Of a DNA stretch of 33,852 nt, positions 1 through 9,021 are shown one piece after another. Position numbers and translations under genes: made by a program. Every line of letters begins with the position of its first letter. Positions within the stretch are counted from its first letter, which is position 1. Where the stretch lies: contig JACUUT010000005.1 of NCBI GenBank assembly GCA_014859165.1, positions 1-33,852 of the forward strand, read 5' to 3'. The stretch comes from Dehalococcoidia bacterium. Its GTDB lineage: Bacteria; Chloroflexota; Dehalococcoidia; E44-bin15. The notes under the pieces were generated by a model. The model made no database searches and was not told the DNA's origin. It saw only the letters and a program-made list of their open reading frames with translations.

Positions 1-18
1 CTCCTAACTGTTGAAAAG

Positions 19-56
19 CCGAGACGCCCCTAATAGGTGAAGACGTCTCGGTTTTT
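19..56 (+). terminator. Rho-independent terminator of an upstream + strand gene
   Basis: Perfect 8-bp stem CCGAGACG (19-26) / CGTCTCGG (44-51) followed by TTTTT (52-56). Confidence 0.8.
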
Positions 57-70
57 CCTGTCATGGGGGT

Positions 71-367
71 GTGATGAATATCGGCGTCTGTAAGCTGAGG
101 CTTCGCCTGCCGGAGAACGAGTCCCTTAAGGGCAAGCGGCAGGTTTTGAAGTCGATCACTACTCGGGTGAAAGACAGGTATAACGTGTCCATCGCCGAGG
201 TCGATGACCAAGACCTTTGGCAACTCGTTACCCTGGGGATAACCTGTGTCAGCGATAGCGCTCAGCACGCCAATGAGGTCTTGTCCAAGGTGGTGGATTT
301 CATTGAGAAAAGCAGGTTTGATGTGGAGATGCTCGATTGCGAGGTGGAGATCATCCATGCCCTTTAG
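71..367 (+). CDS. DUF503 family protein (YlxP-like)
   Basis: 98 aa; ...LRLPENESLKGKRQVLKSI...RYNVSIAEVDDQDLWQLVTLGI... matches the DUF503 family pattern. Confidence 0.9.
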   Translation: MMNIGVCKLRLRLPENESLKGKRQVLKSITTRVKDRYNVSIAEVDDQDLWQLVTLGITCVSDSAQHANEVLSKVVDFIEKSRFDVEMLDCEVEIIHAL

Positions 368-373
368 AACAAA

Positions 374-2653
374 ATGGATACTTTAGCCTTTTTGGATCAC
401 CTAAAAGCACACCCCTCCTATAAAAATCAGATCGCCCATATCGAGCAGGTGCCTAGGAGAGAACCAAGCTATGGGGAGCTAGAGGAGCCTCTCCATCCTG
501 CGCTCCATAGCTGCCTTGAGGCTTCGCACCTGCTCCCCCTCTACCGCCACCAGGCACAGGCGGTAAACGCCGCCCGCTCCGGGAAGAACATCTTTGTGGT
601 CACCCCCGCCGCCAGTGGCAAGACCCTTTGCTACAATGTGCCTGTTTTGGATAGGGCGTTAAAGGAAAAGGGGAGTCGCGCCCTCTATGTTTTCCCCACC
701 AAGGCGCTATCGCAGGATCAACTCAGGGGACTACGAGAGCTTGCCTCCCCCCTTGGGCTAGAGTGCGCCACCTTCGATGGTGATACCCCACCCCAGGAGC
801 GAAGCGAGATAAAGCGGTCAGCCCAGATGGTGCTCACCAACCCCGATATGCTTCACCTGGGCATTCTCCCCAATCATCAGTCCTGGTCAAGATTTCTTCG
901 GCGGCTGAATTATGTTGTGGTGGATGAGGCCCATATTTATCGGGGCATCTTTGGCTCCCACGTGGCCAATGTGCTGCGCCGGCTAAGGCGCCTCTGCGCT
1001 ATCTATGGAGCAAACCCTCAGTTCGTCTGCTGTTCTGCCACTATTGCCAACCCCAAGGAGCATATTGAGAGGCTGGTGGGCCTCCCCTTCGAGGTGATCG
1101 ATGAGGATGGCTCCCCCTATGGTGGGAAGGACTTCGTCTTTTGGAATCCCCCTATCATTGATCAGGCAAGTTCAAGCAGGCGCAGCGCCAACACTGAGGC
1201 AACATTTCTGTTCACCGAGCTGGTGAGCGGAGACATTCGCACCATCACCTTTGCCCGGTCGAGAAAGCTCACCGAGCTTATTTATATTTACGCTCGCGAC
1301 CAATTGACTAAGGAGCGATCGGAGTTTGCCCAAAGAATAAGACCATATCGCGCTGGCTATCTCCCTGAGGAGCGACGCCAAATTGAGCGCCAGCTCTTCG
1401 AAGGGGAGCTTTTGGGGGTGGTGGCAACCACTGCCCTGGAGCTTGGGGTTGATATTGGCAACCTCGATGCCACGGTGCTTACTGGCTACTCGGGGAGTAT
1501 TGCCAGCACTTGGCAGCAGGCAGGAAGGAGCGGCCGGAGAGGGGAAAGGTCGTTGAGCTTTCTCATCGCCTTGGATAACCCACTGGACCAGTATTTCATG
1601 CACTACCCCGAGGCCTTCTTCGGTAAAAGCTTCGAGCATATCCTCACCAACCCACAAAACCCTTATATCCTGAAACACCATCTTCTATGTGCTGCCTGGG
1701 AGCACCCCTTGGATGATGAAGATGAGGGGGTGTTTGGCGAGAGCTTCAAGGGGGCAAGGGGAGAGCTTGAGGAGCAGGGTTTGCTCAGGGATCACAGTGG
1801 GCGGTGGTATCTCTCGCCCCGCATTTCTTATCCCGCTGATGAGGTGAATATCCGCTCCATCTCCCGGGAGCGCTACACCGTCGTCGATGCCTCGCAGGGG
1901 TATCGAGAAATGGAGACGGTGGAGGCGGCGGTTGCCTTTTTTCAGATCCACCGCGGCGCCATCTATCTACATCAGGGGGAAGCCCATCTCATTAGCGAGC
2001 TCGACCTCTCATCGCGCACCGCCTATGCAATGCCTGTAGATGCCGATTATTATACCCAAACGAAAGAGATCACCGACCTCTCGGTGCTTCAGGTGAATCA
2101 ACGGAAGGAGGCGAGAGGGGTGAGCGTCTATCTGGGCGAGGTGGTGGTGACCACCAGGGTGGTGGGCTTCAGAAAGAAGAGGCAGTTTACCGAAGAGGTT
2201 ATCGGGGATGAGCCCCTGGACCTGCCACCCCAGACCTTCCATACCGTTAGTTTCTGGTTCGATATACCGGAGCAAGCTGCCCCCCAGCTTGCCATGAAGG
2301 GGCTCGATTTCGCCGGGGGGCTTCATGCCACGGAGCACGCCGCCATCGCCCTACTCCCCCTTTTCGCCCTATGCGATAGGAACGATATCGGTGGCCTTTC
2401 CACACCAGCCCATGCGGATACTGGGAAAGCCCAGATATTTATCTACGATGCCTATCCCGGTGGCATCGGCATTGCCCGGAAGGGTTTCGAGCTGGTTGAG
2501 GAGCTCTGGCAGGCGACGCTTAAGGCGATCTCGGAGTGCTCCTGTGAGGAAGGTTGCCCTAGCTGTATCCAGTCGCCCAAGTGTGGCAATAACAACGAGC
2601 CCCTGGACAAGAGGGCGGCCCAGATGATACTTGAGGCGCTGCTGGCCCAGTGA
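374..2653 (+). CDS. DEAD/DEAH-box helicase with C-terminal DUF1998 zinc-binding domain (MrfA/YprA-like)
   Basis: Walker A-like TPAASGKT, DEAH motif (VVVDEAHIYRG), motif VI QQAGRSGRRG, C-terminal CSCEEGCPSCIQSPKCGNNNEPLDK. Confidence 0.93.
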   Translation: MDTLAFLDHLKAHPSYKNQIAHIEQVPRREPSYGELEEPLHPALHSCLEASHLLPLYRHQAQAVNAARSGKNIFVVTPAASGKTLCYNVPVLDRALKEKGSRALYVFPTKALSQDQLRGLRELASPLGLECATFDGDTPPQERSEIKRSAQMVLTNPDMLHLGILPNHQSWSRFLRRLNYVVVDEAHIYRGIFGSHVANVLRRLRRLCAIYGANPQFVCCSATIANPKEHIERLVGLPFEVIDEDGSPYGGKDFVFWNPPIIDQASSSRRSANTEATFLFTELVSGDIRTITFARSRKLTELIYIYARDQLTKERSEFAQRIRPYRAGYLPEERRQIERQLFEGELLGVVATTALELGVDIGNLDATVLTGYSGSIASTWQQAGRSGRRGERSLSFLIALDNPLDQYFMHYPEAFFGKSFEHILTNPQNPYILKHHLLCAAWEHPLDDEDEGVFGESFKGARGELEEQGLLRDHSGRWYLSPRISYPADEVNIRSISRERYTVVDASQGYREMETVEAAVAFFQIHRGAIYLHQGEAHLISELDLSSRTAYAMPVDADYYTQTKEITDLSVLQVNQRKEARGVSVYLGEVVVTTRVVGFRKKRQFTEEVIGDEPLDLPPQTFHTVSFWFDIPEQAAPQLAMKGLDFAGGLHATEHAAIALLPLFALCDRNDIGGLSTPAHADTGKAQIFIYDAYPGGIGIARKGFELVEELWQATLKAISECSCEEGCPSCIQSPKCGNNNEPLDKRAAQMILEALLAQ

Positions 2654-2681
2654 ACCCTACACTCAAAAGTGGTAAAAACCC

Positions 2682-2912
2682 TTATCTAGATCGCAAAGGA
2701 GAAGCCTTTGCCTCCACGATCTCTACAGCGCTCGCTTTTAGCTCTCCAATAGGATACTCGGTCGATTTTCGCGTGATATAATTGGCAAGCGCCTCTCGGG
2801 TAATATCAGCGATCGACCGTTTTTCCTTGTAGGCAATGTAGTGTAATGCCTCGTGCTGCGCCTCCTCAATAGACGCAAACAATATAACCCTGTTATTAAT
2901 CTTTTTCGCCAT
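2682..2912 (-). CDS. Ribbon-helix-helix/CopG-like small protein (antitoxin-like)
   Basis: MAKKINNRVILFASIEEAQHEALHYIAYKEKRSIADITREALANYI resembles RHH folds; ORF track starts at 2927 (TTG), but ATG at 2912 is the likelier start. Confidence 0.6.
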   Translation of the reverse strand: MAKKINNRVILFASIEEAQHEALHYIAYKEKRSIADITREALANYITRKSTEYPIGELKASAVEIVEAKASPLRSR

Positions 2913-3087
2913 TTCTTTTTTCCTCAAAATGTTTTCTCAAATGTTCTTTTCGGGGATTCTTCTTTTTAGAAGCATCCTTTTTAGATATTTTCCCCCAAAT
3001 CATTCTTTTTTCAGTCTTTTTCTTTCTTGAAATCCTTGCTTTATCTCATTTCATTTGCTTCCTTTGTAAAAGGTTTATCGAGCTGGC

Positions 3088-3537
3088 TTAATCACCTCCT
3101 TTCCTTGCTTCGACTATGTGCACCTCGACCAGGGGAATAAAGCCGACCAAGATTGCCTCCTGACGGAACCTTTTGCATAAAACTTCCCCAGCGTATTCTA
3201 TTAGCCACCGCTTATCCTCGCTCGTATGCGGGAAATTAGAAATCACAACGGCCATCAAATCATCCCAATAAGGAACGCCAGCTCGTATCCACACGCCTTT
3301 TAGACCTGGAACCATATCTATTAAGCGTCAAACCAATGTGCCCGGAACCAATGTGCCGCCACCTTCACCCCATCGCTGTTCCATCATCTGTGCAATTTCT
3401 TCACAGGCTATCTTAAATTTGCGTCCTTCTACTTTCTTGCGATGACCCCGTTCATTTGGATTGTAATACTTAGGAAGAAGGATAATAGCAGTTATTCTTT
3501 TTCCAGTTTGCTCACTCATGCTGAGCTCCTCTTTCAA
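3088..3537 (-). pseudogene. Hypothetical small gene interrupted by an in-frame TGA (two ORFs, 3328..3537 and 3088..3315, same frame)
   Basis: The ORFs share a frame (start offset 222 nt) and are separated only by TGA + RLID; a 12-bp direct repeat (3331-3342 and 3346-3357) abuts the stop. Confidence 0.55.
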
Positions 3538-3649
3538 GTCTGCTCAGGTTTGTGCTAGTATTATAGCATTATAGCAGAACCTTGTCAAGGCACATGGCTG
3601 GTGGCTTGCTCAATTGAGGGGTTTGGATTTCCCTGCTTTAAGTGCGGGG

Positions 3650-3677
3650 TTGCTAGTTTCTGAGATTGTGGTAAAAT
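3650..3677 (+). promoter_or_regulatory. Putative sigma70 promoter for corA
   Basis: TTGCTA (3650-3655), N16, TAAAAT (3672-3677) with extended -10 TGG. Confidence 0.5.
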
Positions 3678-3710
3678 AGGTGGATATAAAGGCAAAGCGG
3701 TGAGGGCGAT

Positions 3711-4658
3711 ATGAGCGTGGTAGATAAAGGGGGGGAAGAGCAACTAAATATAGAGACCATCAAGTGGGGCAAGATCACCTGGCTCAACATCGAAAAACCA
3801 ACGCCAAAGGATGTCGAGTATTTAGCCAGGAATTACCCGTTTCATCCCCTGGAGCTGGAAGACTGTCGCAGCTGGATTGAGCTTCCCAAGATGGATGAGC
3901 ATGAGAACTACCTCTTTCTGGTGCTCCACTTCCCGGTGTTCAATAAGGAGGCTCGGGTAACCATGTCCAGCCAGGTCTCCGTCTTTATCGGCGAGGATTT
4001 TATGGTCACGGTGCATTCCGGCGACCTAAAGCCCCTGGCGAAGCTGTTTGATGATTGCCAGCAGAATGAGCGGGCGCGAGAGGAGAACATGGGGAGAAGC
4101 TCAGGCTATCTCCTCTATCGTGTCCTCGACCGCTTGGTGGACTATTGTTTCCCTATCCTGAACAAGGTTATCGCCAATGTGGAAGAGGTGGAGGACAGGC
4201 TTTTCAGCGATCAGGTTCGCGATGTGGTGCAGGACATCTCTATACTGAGGCGTGACATTATGGCTTTCCGTCGCATTATTCACCCCCAGCCTGCCATCCT
4301 TAAATCCCTGGAGGAAGAGGATTACCCCTTCCTCAGGGAGGACCTCGATGTTTACTTCGGTGACATCGGTGACCACATCGGCAAGATAACTGAGACCCTG
4401 GACGAATATAGGGAGGTGTTAGAGGGTATCAATGCCAGCAGCGATTCCCTGTTCACCCATAGCTTCAGCGATGTAATGAAGATGCTTACCATTCTGGGCA
4501 CCTTTCTCCTCCCACTTCTTGTGGTTTCCAGCCTCTTCGGCATGAATGTCTCCCTTCCTTTTCAGGATAGCTCCCTCGCCTTTCTTTTCATCATCCTGAT
4601 GACCCTGGGACTCTCCGGGGCCATGCTTGCCTTCTTCCGCTTTAAGCGATGGATCTGA
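3711..4658 (+). CDS. corA: CorA family magnesium/cobalt transporter
   Basis: C-terminal two-TM region with signature FGMNVSLP. Confidence 0.92.
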   Translation: MSVVDKGGEEQLNIETIKWGKITWLNIEKPTPKDVEYLARNYPFHPLELEDCRSWIELPKMDEHENYLFLVLHFPVFNKEARVTMSSQVSVFIGEDFMVTVHSGDLKPLAKLFDDCQQNERAREENMGRSSGYLLYRVLDRLVDYCFPILNKVIANVEEVEDRLFSDQVRDVVQDISILRRDIMAFRRIIHPQPAILKSLEEEDYPFLREDLDVYFGDIGDHIGKITETLDEYREVLEGINASSDSLFTHSFSDVMKMLTILGTFLLPLLVVSSLFGMNVSLPFQDSSLAFLFIILMTLGLSGAMLAFFRFKRWI

Positions 4659-4661
4659 GGA

Positions 4662-5330
4662 ATGGTTGTCTCACAGCGATTCATTGTTGTTGCTTGCGTT
4701 TTTGTCACCTGCCTCATCACAGCGAACATCATTGCCGTTAAGCTAATAACCATTGGCGGGCTCGTCCTGCCTGCAGCCATCATCATCTTCCCCTTAAGCT
4801 ATATCTTCGGCGACATCCTTACTGAGGTCTATGGCTACCGCTGGGCCAGAAGGGTTATCTGGCTTGGCTTTTTCTGCAATCTGATCACAGTTATCGCCAT
4901 CTGGCTTGGCGGGCTGTTGCCGGCGTTGGATCAGGAAGTTCAGAAGGCTTGGGGGCTTACCCTAAGCTATGCCCCAAGGTTGCTTTGCGCCTCCTTCATC
5001 GCCTATCTCGTAGGAGAGTTCGCCAATTCCTTCGTCCTAGCCAAGATGAAGATCAGGACTAAGGGGCGATGGCTCTGGACCAGAACCATCGGCTCCACCA
5101 TTATCGGTCAGGGGCTGGATGCTCTGATATTCATCACCATTGCCTTCGCCGGGACACAACCCTGGGGGATTTTGGGCACCATCATCCTGGCCCACTGGCT
5201 GGTGAAGACGGGCTATGAAGCTGTAGCTACTCCCTTCACCTATGCGGTTGTCGGCTATCTGAAAAAGAAGGAGGGCATCGACACATACGATTATGACACC
5301 AAATTTAATCCTTTCCGCGTTTCCGGTTAA
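4662..5330 (+). CDS. Queuosine precursor transporter (VUT/YhhQ family)
   Basis: Hydrophobic protein with ANIIAVKLITIGGLVLPAAIIIFPLSYIFGDILTEVYGYRWARRVIW, typical of the DUF165/VUT family. Confidence 0.9.
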   Translation: MVVSQRFIVVACVFVTCLITANIIAVKLITIGGLVLPAAIIIFPLSYIFGDILTEVYGYRWARRVIWLGFFCNLITVIAIWLGGLLPALDQEVQKAWGLTLSYAPRLLCASFIAYLVGEFANSFVLAKMKIRTKGRWLWTRTIGSTIIGQGLDALIFITIAFAGTQPWGILGTIILAHWLVKTGYEAVATPFTYAVVGYLKKKEGIDTYDYDTKFNPFRVSG

Positions 5331-5410
5331 GGTCGTTTGCCCTGGGGAACAAGTGGGCAGGATTAACCAAGAAGCAAACACTCTTGGACAACTGCCTGCA
5401 AACGAATTAT

Positions 5411-5537
5411 GAAAATAGGTTGTATTAGATACCGCTCGTGGTGAGCCCTTCGGCTGTGCTCAGGACGGGCCTGTCGAACCACCCTTCGACCCTTCGATAA
5501 ACTCAGGGCTCAGGGCGAACGGAATAAAACTATTTTC
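5411..5537. repeat. MITE-like interspersed repeat A, copy 1
   Basis: Ends GAAAATAGgTT.. / ..CTATTTTC are inverted; core ctcgtggtgagc...gtcgaaccacccttcga...ctcagggcgaacggaata is shared with 8924-9011. Confidence 0.75.
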
Positions 5538-5562
5538 GGGGCAAATTCTGGGGGTATGTAAT

Positions 5563-6333
5563 ATGGAGATCGTGATCCTTGGCGCTCATAACTGCGAATC
5601 CCTTAATACTAGGCTTGTCTCCCTGCTTATCGATCAGACCATAGCTATAGACGCCGGGGGGCTCACTTCGAGCCTCTCCATTTCTGCTCAGCAACAGATA
5701 AAGGCCATCCTTATCACCCATCACCACTTCGATCATATCAGGGACCTGGCCACATTTGGTATGAACGCCTATATGTGGGGCCCGATCAATGTCTATGCCC
5801 TTGATAGTGTGCTTGGCGTGATCTCAACCCACCTGTTAAACGATGTGCTGTATCCTGATTTCCAGCAGAAGCCTCTCCCCGAGAAGCCCTCCCTCAAATT
5901 CTGCCCCCTGGAGCCAAATAAGGAGGCGATCATCGAGGGCTATCGTGTTTTGCCCCTACCGGTGCACCATAATGTGCCCACAGTGGGCTATTGGATTACC
6001 TCCCCAGATAAGAAGAGCCTCTTCTATACCGGGGATACGGGGAGCGGTTGTTCCTCTTGCTGGGAGGTGGTCTTGCCGGAGCTACTGATCACCGAGGTGA
6101 GCGTGCCAAATAGCCTTGAGATGATGGCTCAAGCCTCCGGGCATCTCTCACCTCGATTGCTTAAAGAGGAGCTTTTGGATTTCAAGAGGATTAGGGGCTA
6201 CTTACCCCCCATCGTCACCGTGCACATGAGCCCACACTTCGAGGGCGAGATCAGGGAGGAGGTGGCGCAGGTCGCCAAAGAGCTGGAGGCAAAGATAACC
6301 TTAGGCTATGAAGGGATGAGGATCGTCCTTTAG
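5563..6333 (+). CDS. MBL-fold metallo-hydrolase
   Basis: HHHFDHIRD metal-binding motif; FYTGDTGSG; late His in VTVHMSPHFEGE. Confidence 0.88.
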   Translation: MEIVILGAHNCESLNTRLVSLLIDQTIAIDAGGLTSSLSISAQQQIKAILITHHHFDHIRDLATFGMNAYMWGPINVYALDSVLGVISTHLLNDVLYPDFQQKPLPEKPSLKFCPLEPNKEAIIEGYRVLPLPVHHNVPTVGYWITSPDKKSLFYTGDTGSGCSSCWEVVLPELLITEVSVPNSLEMMAQASGHLSPRLLKEELLDFKRIRGYLPPIVTVHMSPHFEGEIREEVAQVAKELEAKITLGYEGMRIVL

Positions 6334-6344
6334 AGAGCGGCGAA

Positions 6345-6839
6345 ATGAGAGCCAAGTTTATTGTGGACACCAATGTCGGCAAGCTGGCGCGCTGGCTCAG
6401 GATAATGGGCTATGATGCCCTTTATATCAACGACATCGACGATGAGGGGCTCATCAACATCGCCTTGAAGGAGAAGCGGGTGCTCCTTACCAGAGACACC
6501 CAGATCATGTTGCGGCGGGTGGTCACCAGCGGAAGGCTGAAGGCCCTGCTCATCGAGGGTGACAACCCCAAGGCTCAATTGCGTCAGGTGGTGACGGCGA
6601 TGAAGCTAGATCAAGAACGAAATTTCACACTCTGCCTGGAGTGCAATGAGCCTCTCGCCCCTAGAAGCAAGGAGGAGGTCAAAGACCTGGTGCCACCCTA
6701 TGTCTTCAAGACGCAATCCCAGTATGTCCAGTGCCCCGTCTGCCATAGGGTCTATTGGCGCGGCACCCACTGGCAGAGGATGAAAAAGGAACTGGAGACG
6801 CTTTTTTCGCCCTTTTCGAACTTTACGCTGTCAGAATAA
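6345..6839 (+). CDS. Mut7-C RNAse domain protein (DUF82) with C-terminal zinc-ribbon
   Basis: FIVDTNVGKLARWLRIMGYDALYI...RVLLTRD N-terminus; CLECNEPL...CPVCHRVYWRGTHWQRM zinc ribbon. Confidence 0.92.
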   Translation: MRAKFIVDTNVGKLARWLRIMGYDALYINDIDDEGLINIALKEKRVLLTRDTQIMLRRVVTSGRLKALLIEGDNPKAQLRQVVTAMKLDQERNFTLCLECNEPLAPRSKEEVKDLVPPYVFKTQSQYVQCPVCHRVYWRGTHWQRMKKELETLFSPFSNFTLSE

Positions 6840-6897
6840 AGCCTTAGCTATGCTTTATAAATACAGATTCCATCCGACTAGGTCTACCGAATATGAC

Positions 6898-7009
6898 TGC
6901 TGAAAAAGAGGTGCAGGATACTTCCTGCCAGGGGTCTGGGGGTGTCCCCCAGCTTTAAAAGTCCCCCAAGATTGGGGGATTTAGGGGGTTGATTAGGACT
7001 ATTTCAGCA
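6898..7009. repeat. MITE-like palindromic element B
   Basis: TIR-like ends TGCTGAAAAAG (6898-6908) and reverse complement TGCTGAAATAG (6999-7009), 10/11 identical; internal GGGGGTGTCCCCC and TCCCCCAAGATTGGGGGA palindromes. Confidence 0.65.
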
Positions 7010-7030
7010 TTCTCTGAATAGGACGGAAAC

Positions 7031-8038
7031 ATGATTAGAGAGGCGCTTCTTTATGAGAAGCTTGAGGGCGAAAAGGTGAGGTGTAATACCTGCCCCCGCC
7101 ATTGCCTCCTCGGCGAGGGGAAGAGGGGCTTTTGCTTCACCCGCCAGAACCAAGGAGGCAGGCTCTATAGCCTGATCTATGGCGAGGTCGCCTCCCTATC
7201 GATAAACCCCATAGAGAAGAAGCCTGTGTTTCATTTCTATCCGGGGAGTCGCTGGCTTTCCCTGGGGGCGCGGGGATGTAATTTCCGCTGCCCCGGCTGT
7301 CAGAACTGGGAGCTTTCCCACTCCAGGGGCGGAACCGCCAACTACCTCTCGCCTGAGGAGCTTGTTTCCCTGGCCAAGAGGCATGATTGCCTGGGTATCT
7401 CCTGGACCTTTAATGAACCCACCATCTGGCTGGAATACACCCTGGATGGCGCCAAATTAGCCAAGGAGCAGGGGCTTTTTACAAACTATGTCACCAATGG
7501 CTATATCACCGAGGGGGCCCTGGATGCCATCGGACCCTATCTCGATGTATATCGGGTAGATATAAAGGGTTACTCAAGAGGCTGTTATGGCAGGATGGCC
7601 CACATCCCCGATTTTACCCCCATTCTGGAGGCGGTGAAGCGGGCGAAGGAGAAATGGGGGATGCATGTGGAGATAGTTACCAACCTCACCCCCGAATACA
7701 ATGATAGTGAAGAGGAGCTCAGGGGGATCGCTAGCTGGATATGCCGCTCTCTGGGAGCCCTCACCCCCTGGCATATCACCCGCTTCTTCCCATGTTTCGA
7801 ACTATCCCACCTAGAGTCCACACCTTTGTCTGCTTTGGAAAAGGCAAAGCAGATCGCTGGCGAAGAGGGGTTACGCTATGTATATTTGGGCAACCTCCCC
7901 GCAGGCTCGGGGGAGAACACCTATTGCCACCATTGTCGCCAGCTCCTCGTGAAAAGGCAAATCTTCGATGTCCTGGAGTATAATGTTAAAGACAGCAGAT
8001 GCCCCTATTGTAATGCCATGATACCGGGAAGGTTTTAA
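7031..8038 (+). CDS. amrS: AmmeMemoRadiSam system radical SAM enzyme (AmrS-like)
   Basis: N-terminal CNTCPRHCLLGEGKRGFC; radical SAM CNFRCPGCQN; IEKKPVFHFYPGS. Confidence 0.88.
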   Translation: MIREALLYEKLEGEKVRCNTCPRHCLLGEGKRGFCFTRQNQGGRLYSLIYGEVASLSINPIEKKPVFHFYPGSRWLSLGARGCNFRCPGCQNWELSHSRGGTANYLSPEELVSLAKRHDCLGISWTFNEPTIWLEYTLDGAKLAKEQGLFTNYVTNGYITEGALDAIGPYLDVYRVDIKGYSRGCYGRMAHIPDFTPILEAVKRAKEKWGMHVEIVTNLTPEYNDSEEELRGIASWICRSLGALTPWHITRFFPCFELSHLESTPLSALEKAKQIAGEEGLRYVYLGNLPAGSGENTYCHHCRQLLVKRQIFDVLEYNVKDSRCPYCNAMIPGRF

Positions 8039-8061
8039 ACCAAAGGATGTGAGGAGATGTC

Positions 8062-8799
8062 ATGTTATTAGACCCAAAGGATGAAATGGAGTTCAGGAGA
8101 AACCAGGGGATCGAGGGGCTGGGAGGCTATGATGCGGTAATTCTTCGTTTAGGCATGAGTTTGGAAAGGCTGCCAAACTTTCATCCATCGAAACCAGAGG
8201 TCTATGGGCTGGAATCCCTTAGCGGGTGGAAAATCTACAAGGGTGTGAAGAAGGGGAAGGAGATACTATTCGTCTCCACTATGGTTGGCGCATCTGCTGC
8301 CAGTCTTGGGATAGAGATGTATCTATGTCACTCACCCGCCAATGAGGGGATAGGGGTCGGTTACTGTGGCGCACTGCAACCGGAGATCGAAATAGGGAGG
8401 ATAATAATCCCTGATAAGGCAAGGATAGGTGAGGGAGCCAGTAAATACTATGGCAAAGGCGAAATCTCAACCCCCGACCAAGACCTGGTAAGGAAGCTCG
8501 TCGATGTGACGCAGCGTTTCGGCTATGAACCGCTGGTGGGAGAGCTCTACTCCATCGATGCTCCCCTTATGGAGACGCCAGATTTTATCGAGAAATTGGC
8601 GCGGCAAGGAATCCTGGGGATCGACATGGAAACCTCAGCACTATTTTCAATCGCAGAGTATCACGCTAAAAGGGCAGCCGCTATTATGGTGGTCTCCGAC
8701 AAACCTCACCGGGGCCCCGCTTATGGCTCCACCTTCCAGGCGATCGAAGGAATTACTGAAGATGTCATCAAAATCTGCATCGAAGCTTTAGCAGAATGA
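8062..8799 (+). CDS. Nucleoside phosphorylase (purine/uridine phosphorylase family)
   Basis: GIGVGYCGALQPEIEIGRIIIPDKA; GIDMETSALFSIAEYHAKRAAAIMVVSDKP. Confidence 0.88.
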   Translation: MLLDPKDEMEFRRNQGIEGLGGYDAVILRLGMSLERLPNFHPSKPEVYGLESLSGWKIYKGVKKGKEILFVSTMVGASAASLGIEMYLCHSPANEGIGVGYCGALQPEIEIGRIIIPDKARIGEGASKYYGKGEISTPDQDLVRKLVDVTQRFGYEPLVGELYSIDAPLMETPDFIEKLARQGILGIDMETSALFSIAEYHAKRAAAIMVVSDKPHRGPAYGSTFQAIEGITEDVIKICIEALAE

Positions 8800-8804
8800 C
8801 GGTA

Positions 8805-8828
8805 GTCGAGGTCGTCCCTGACCTCGAC
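8805..8828. other. Perfect hairpin downstream of the nucleoside phosphorylase
   Basis: GTCGAGGTC (8805-8813), 6-nt loop, GACCTCGAC (8820-8828); no T-tract. Confidence 0.5.
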
Positions 8829-8923
8829 AGTCAGGTCGAGAGCACCTTGCCTACCACGTCTATCCCCCAAGCAAACCCTCATGTGCAGTTGCCCACCAGC
8901 GAATCATGGCTGCGAAGCAGATT

Positions 8924-9011
8924 GCAAATAGGTTGTACCAGACACCGTTCGTGGTGAGCTTGTCGAACCACCCTTCGACAGGCTCAGGGCGAACGGAATA
9001 ATTCTATTTTC
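8924..9011. repeat. MITE-like interspersed repeat A, copy 2
   Basis: Same ends (aaataggttgta / ctattttc) and core as 5411-5537; lies between convergent transcription units. Confidence 0.75.
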
Positions 9012-9021
9012 GGAATAAATA

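Noticed and set aside
1172-2338. Minus-strand ORFs 1172..1681, 1685..1951 and 2009..2338 inside the helicase gene
   Set aside because: Fully overlapped by a strongly supported helicase CDS; translations are low-complexity shadow frames with no recognisable domain.
3328-3330. Selenocysteine codon interpretation of the in-frame TGA
   Set aside because: No selenoprotein family match and no evident SECIS-like hairpin; the adjacent tandem duplication favours mutation.
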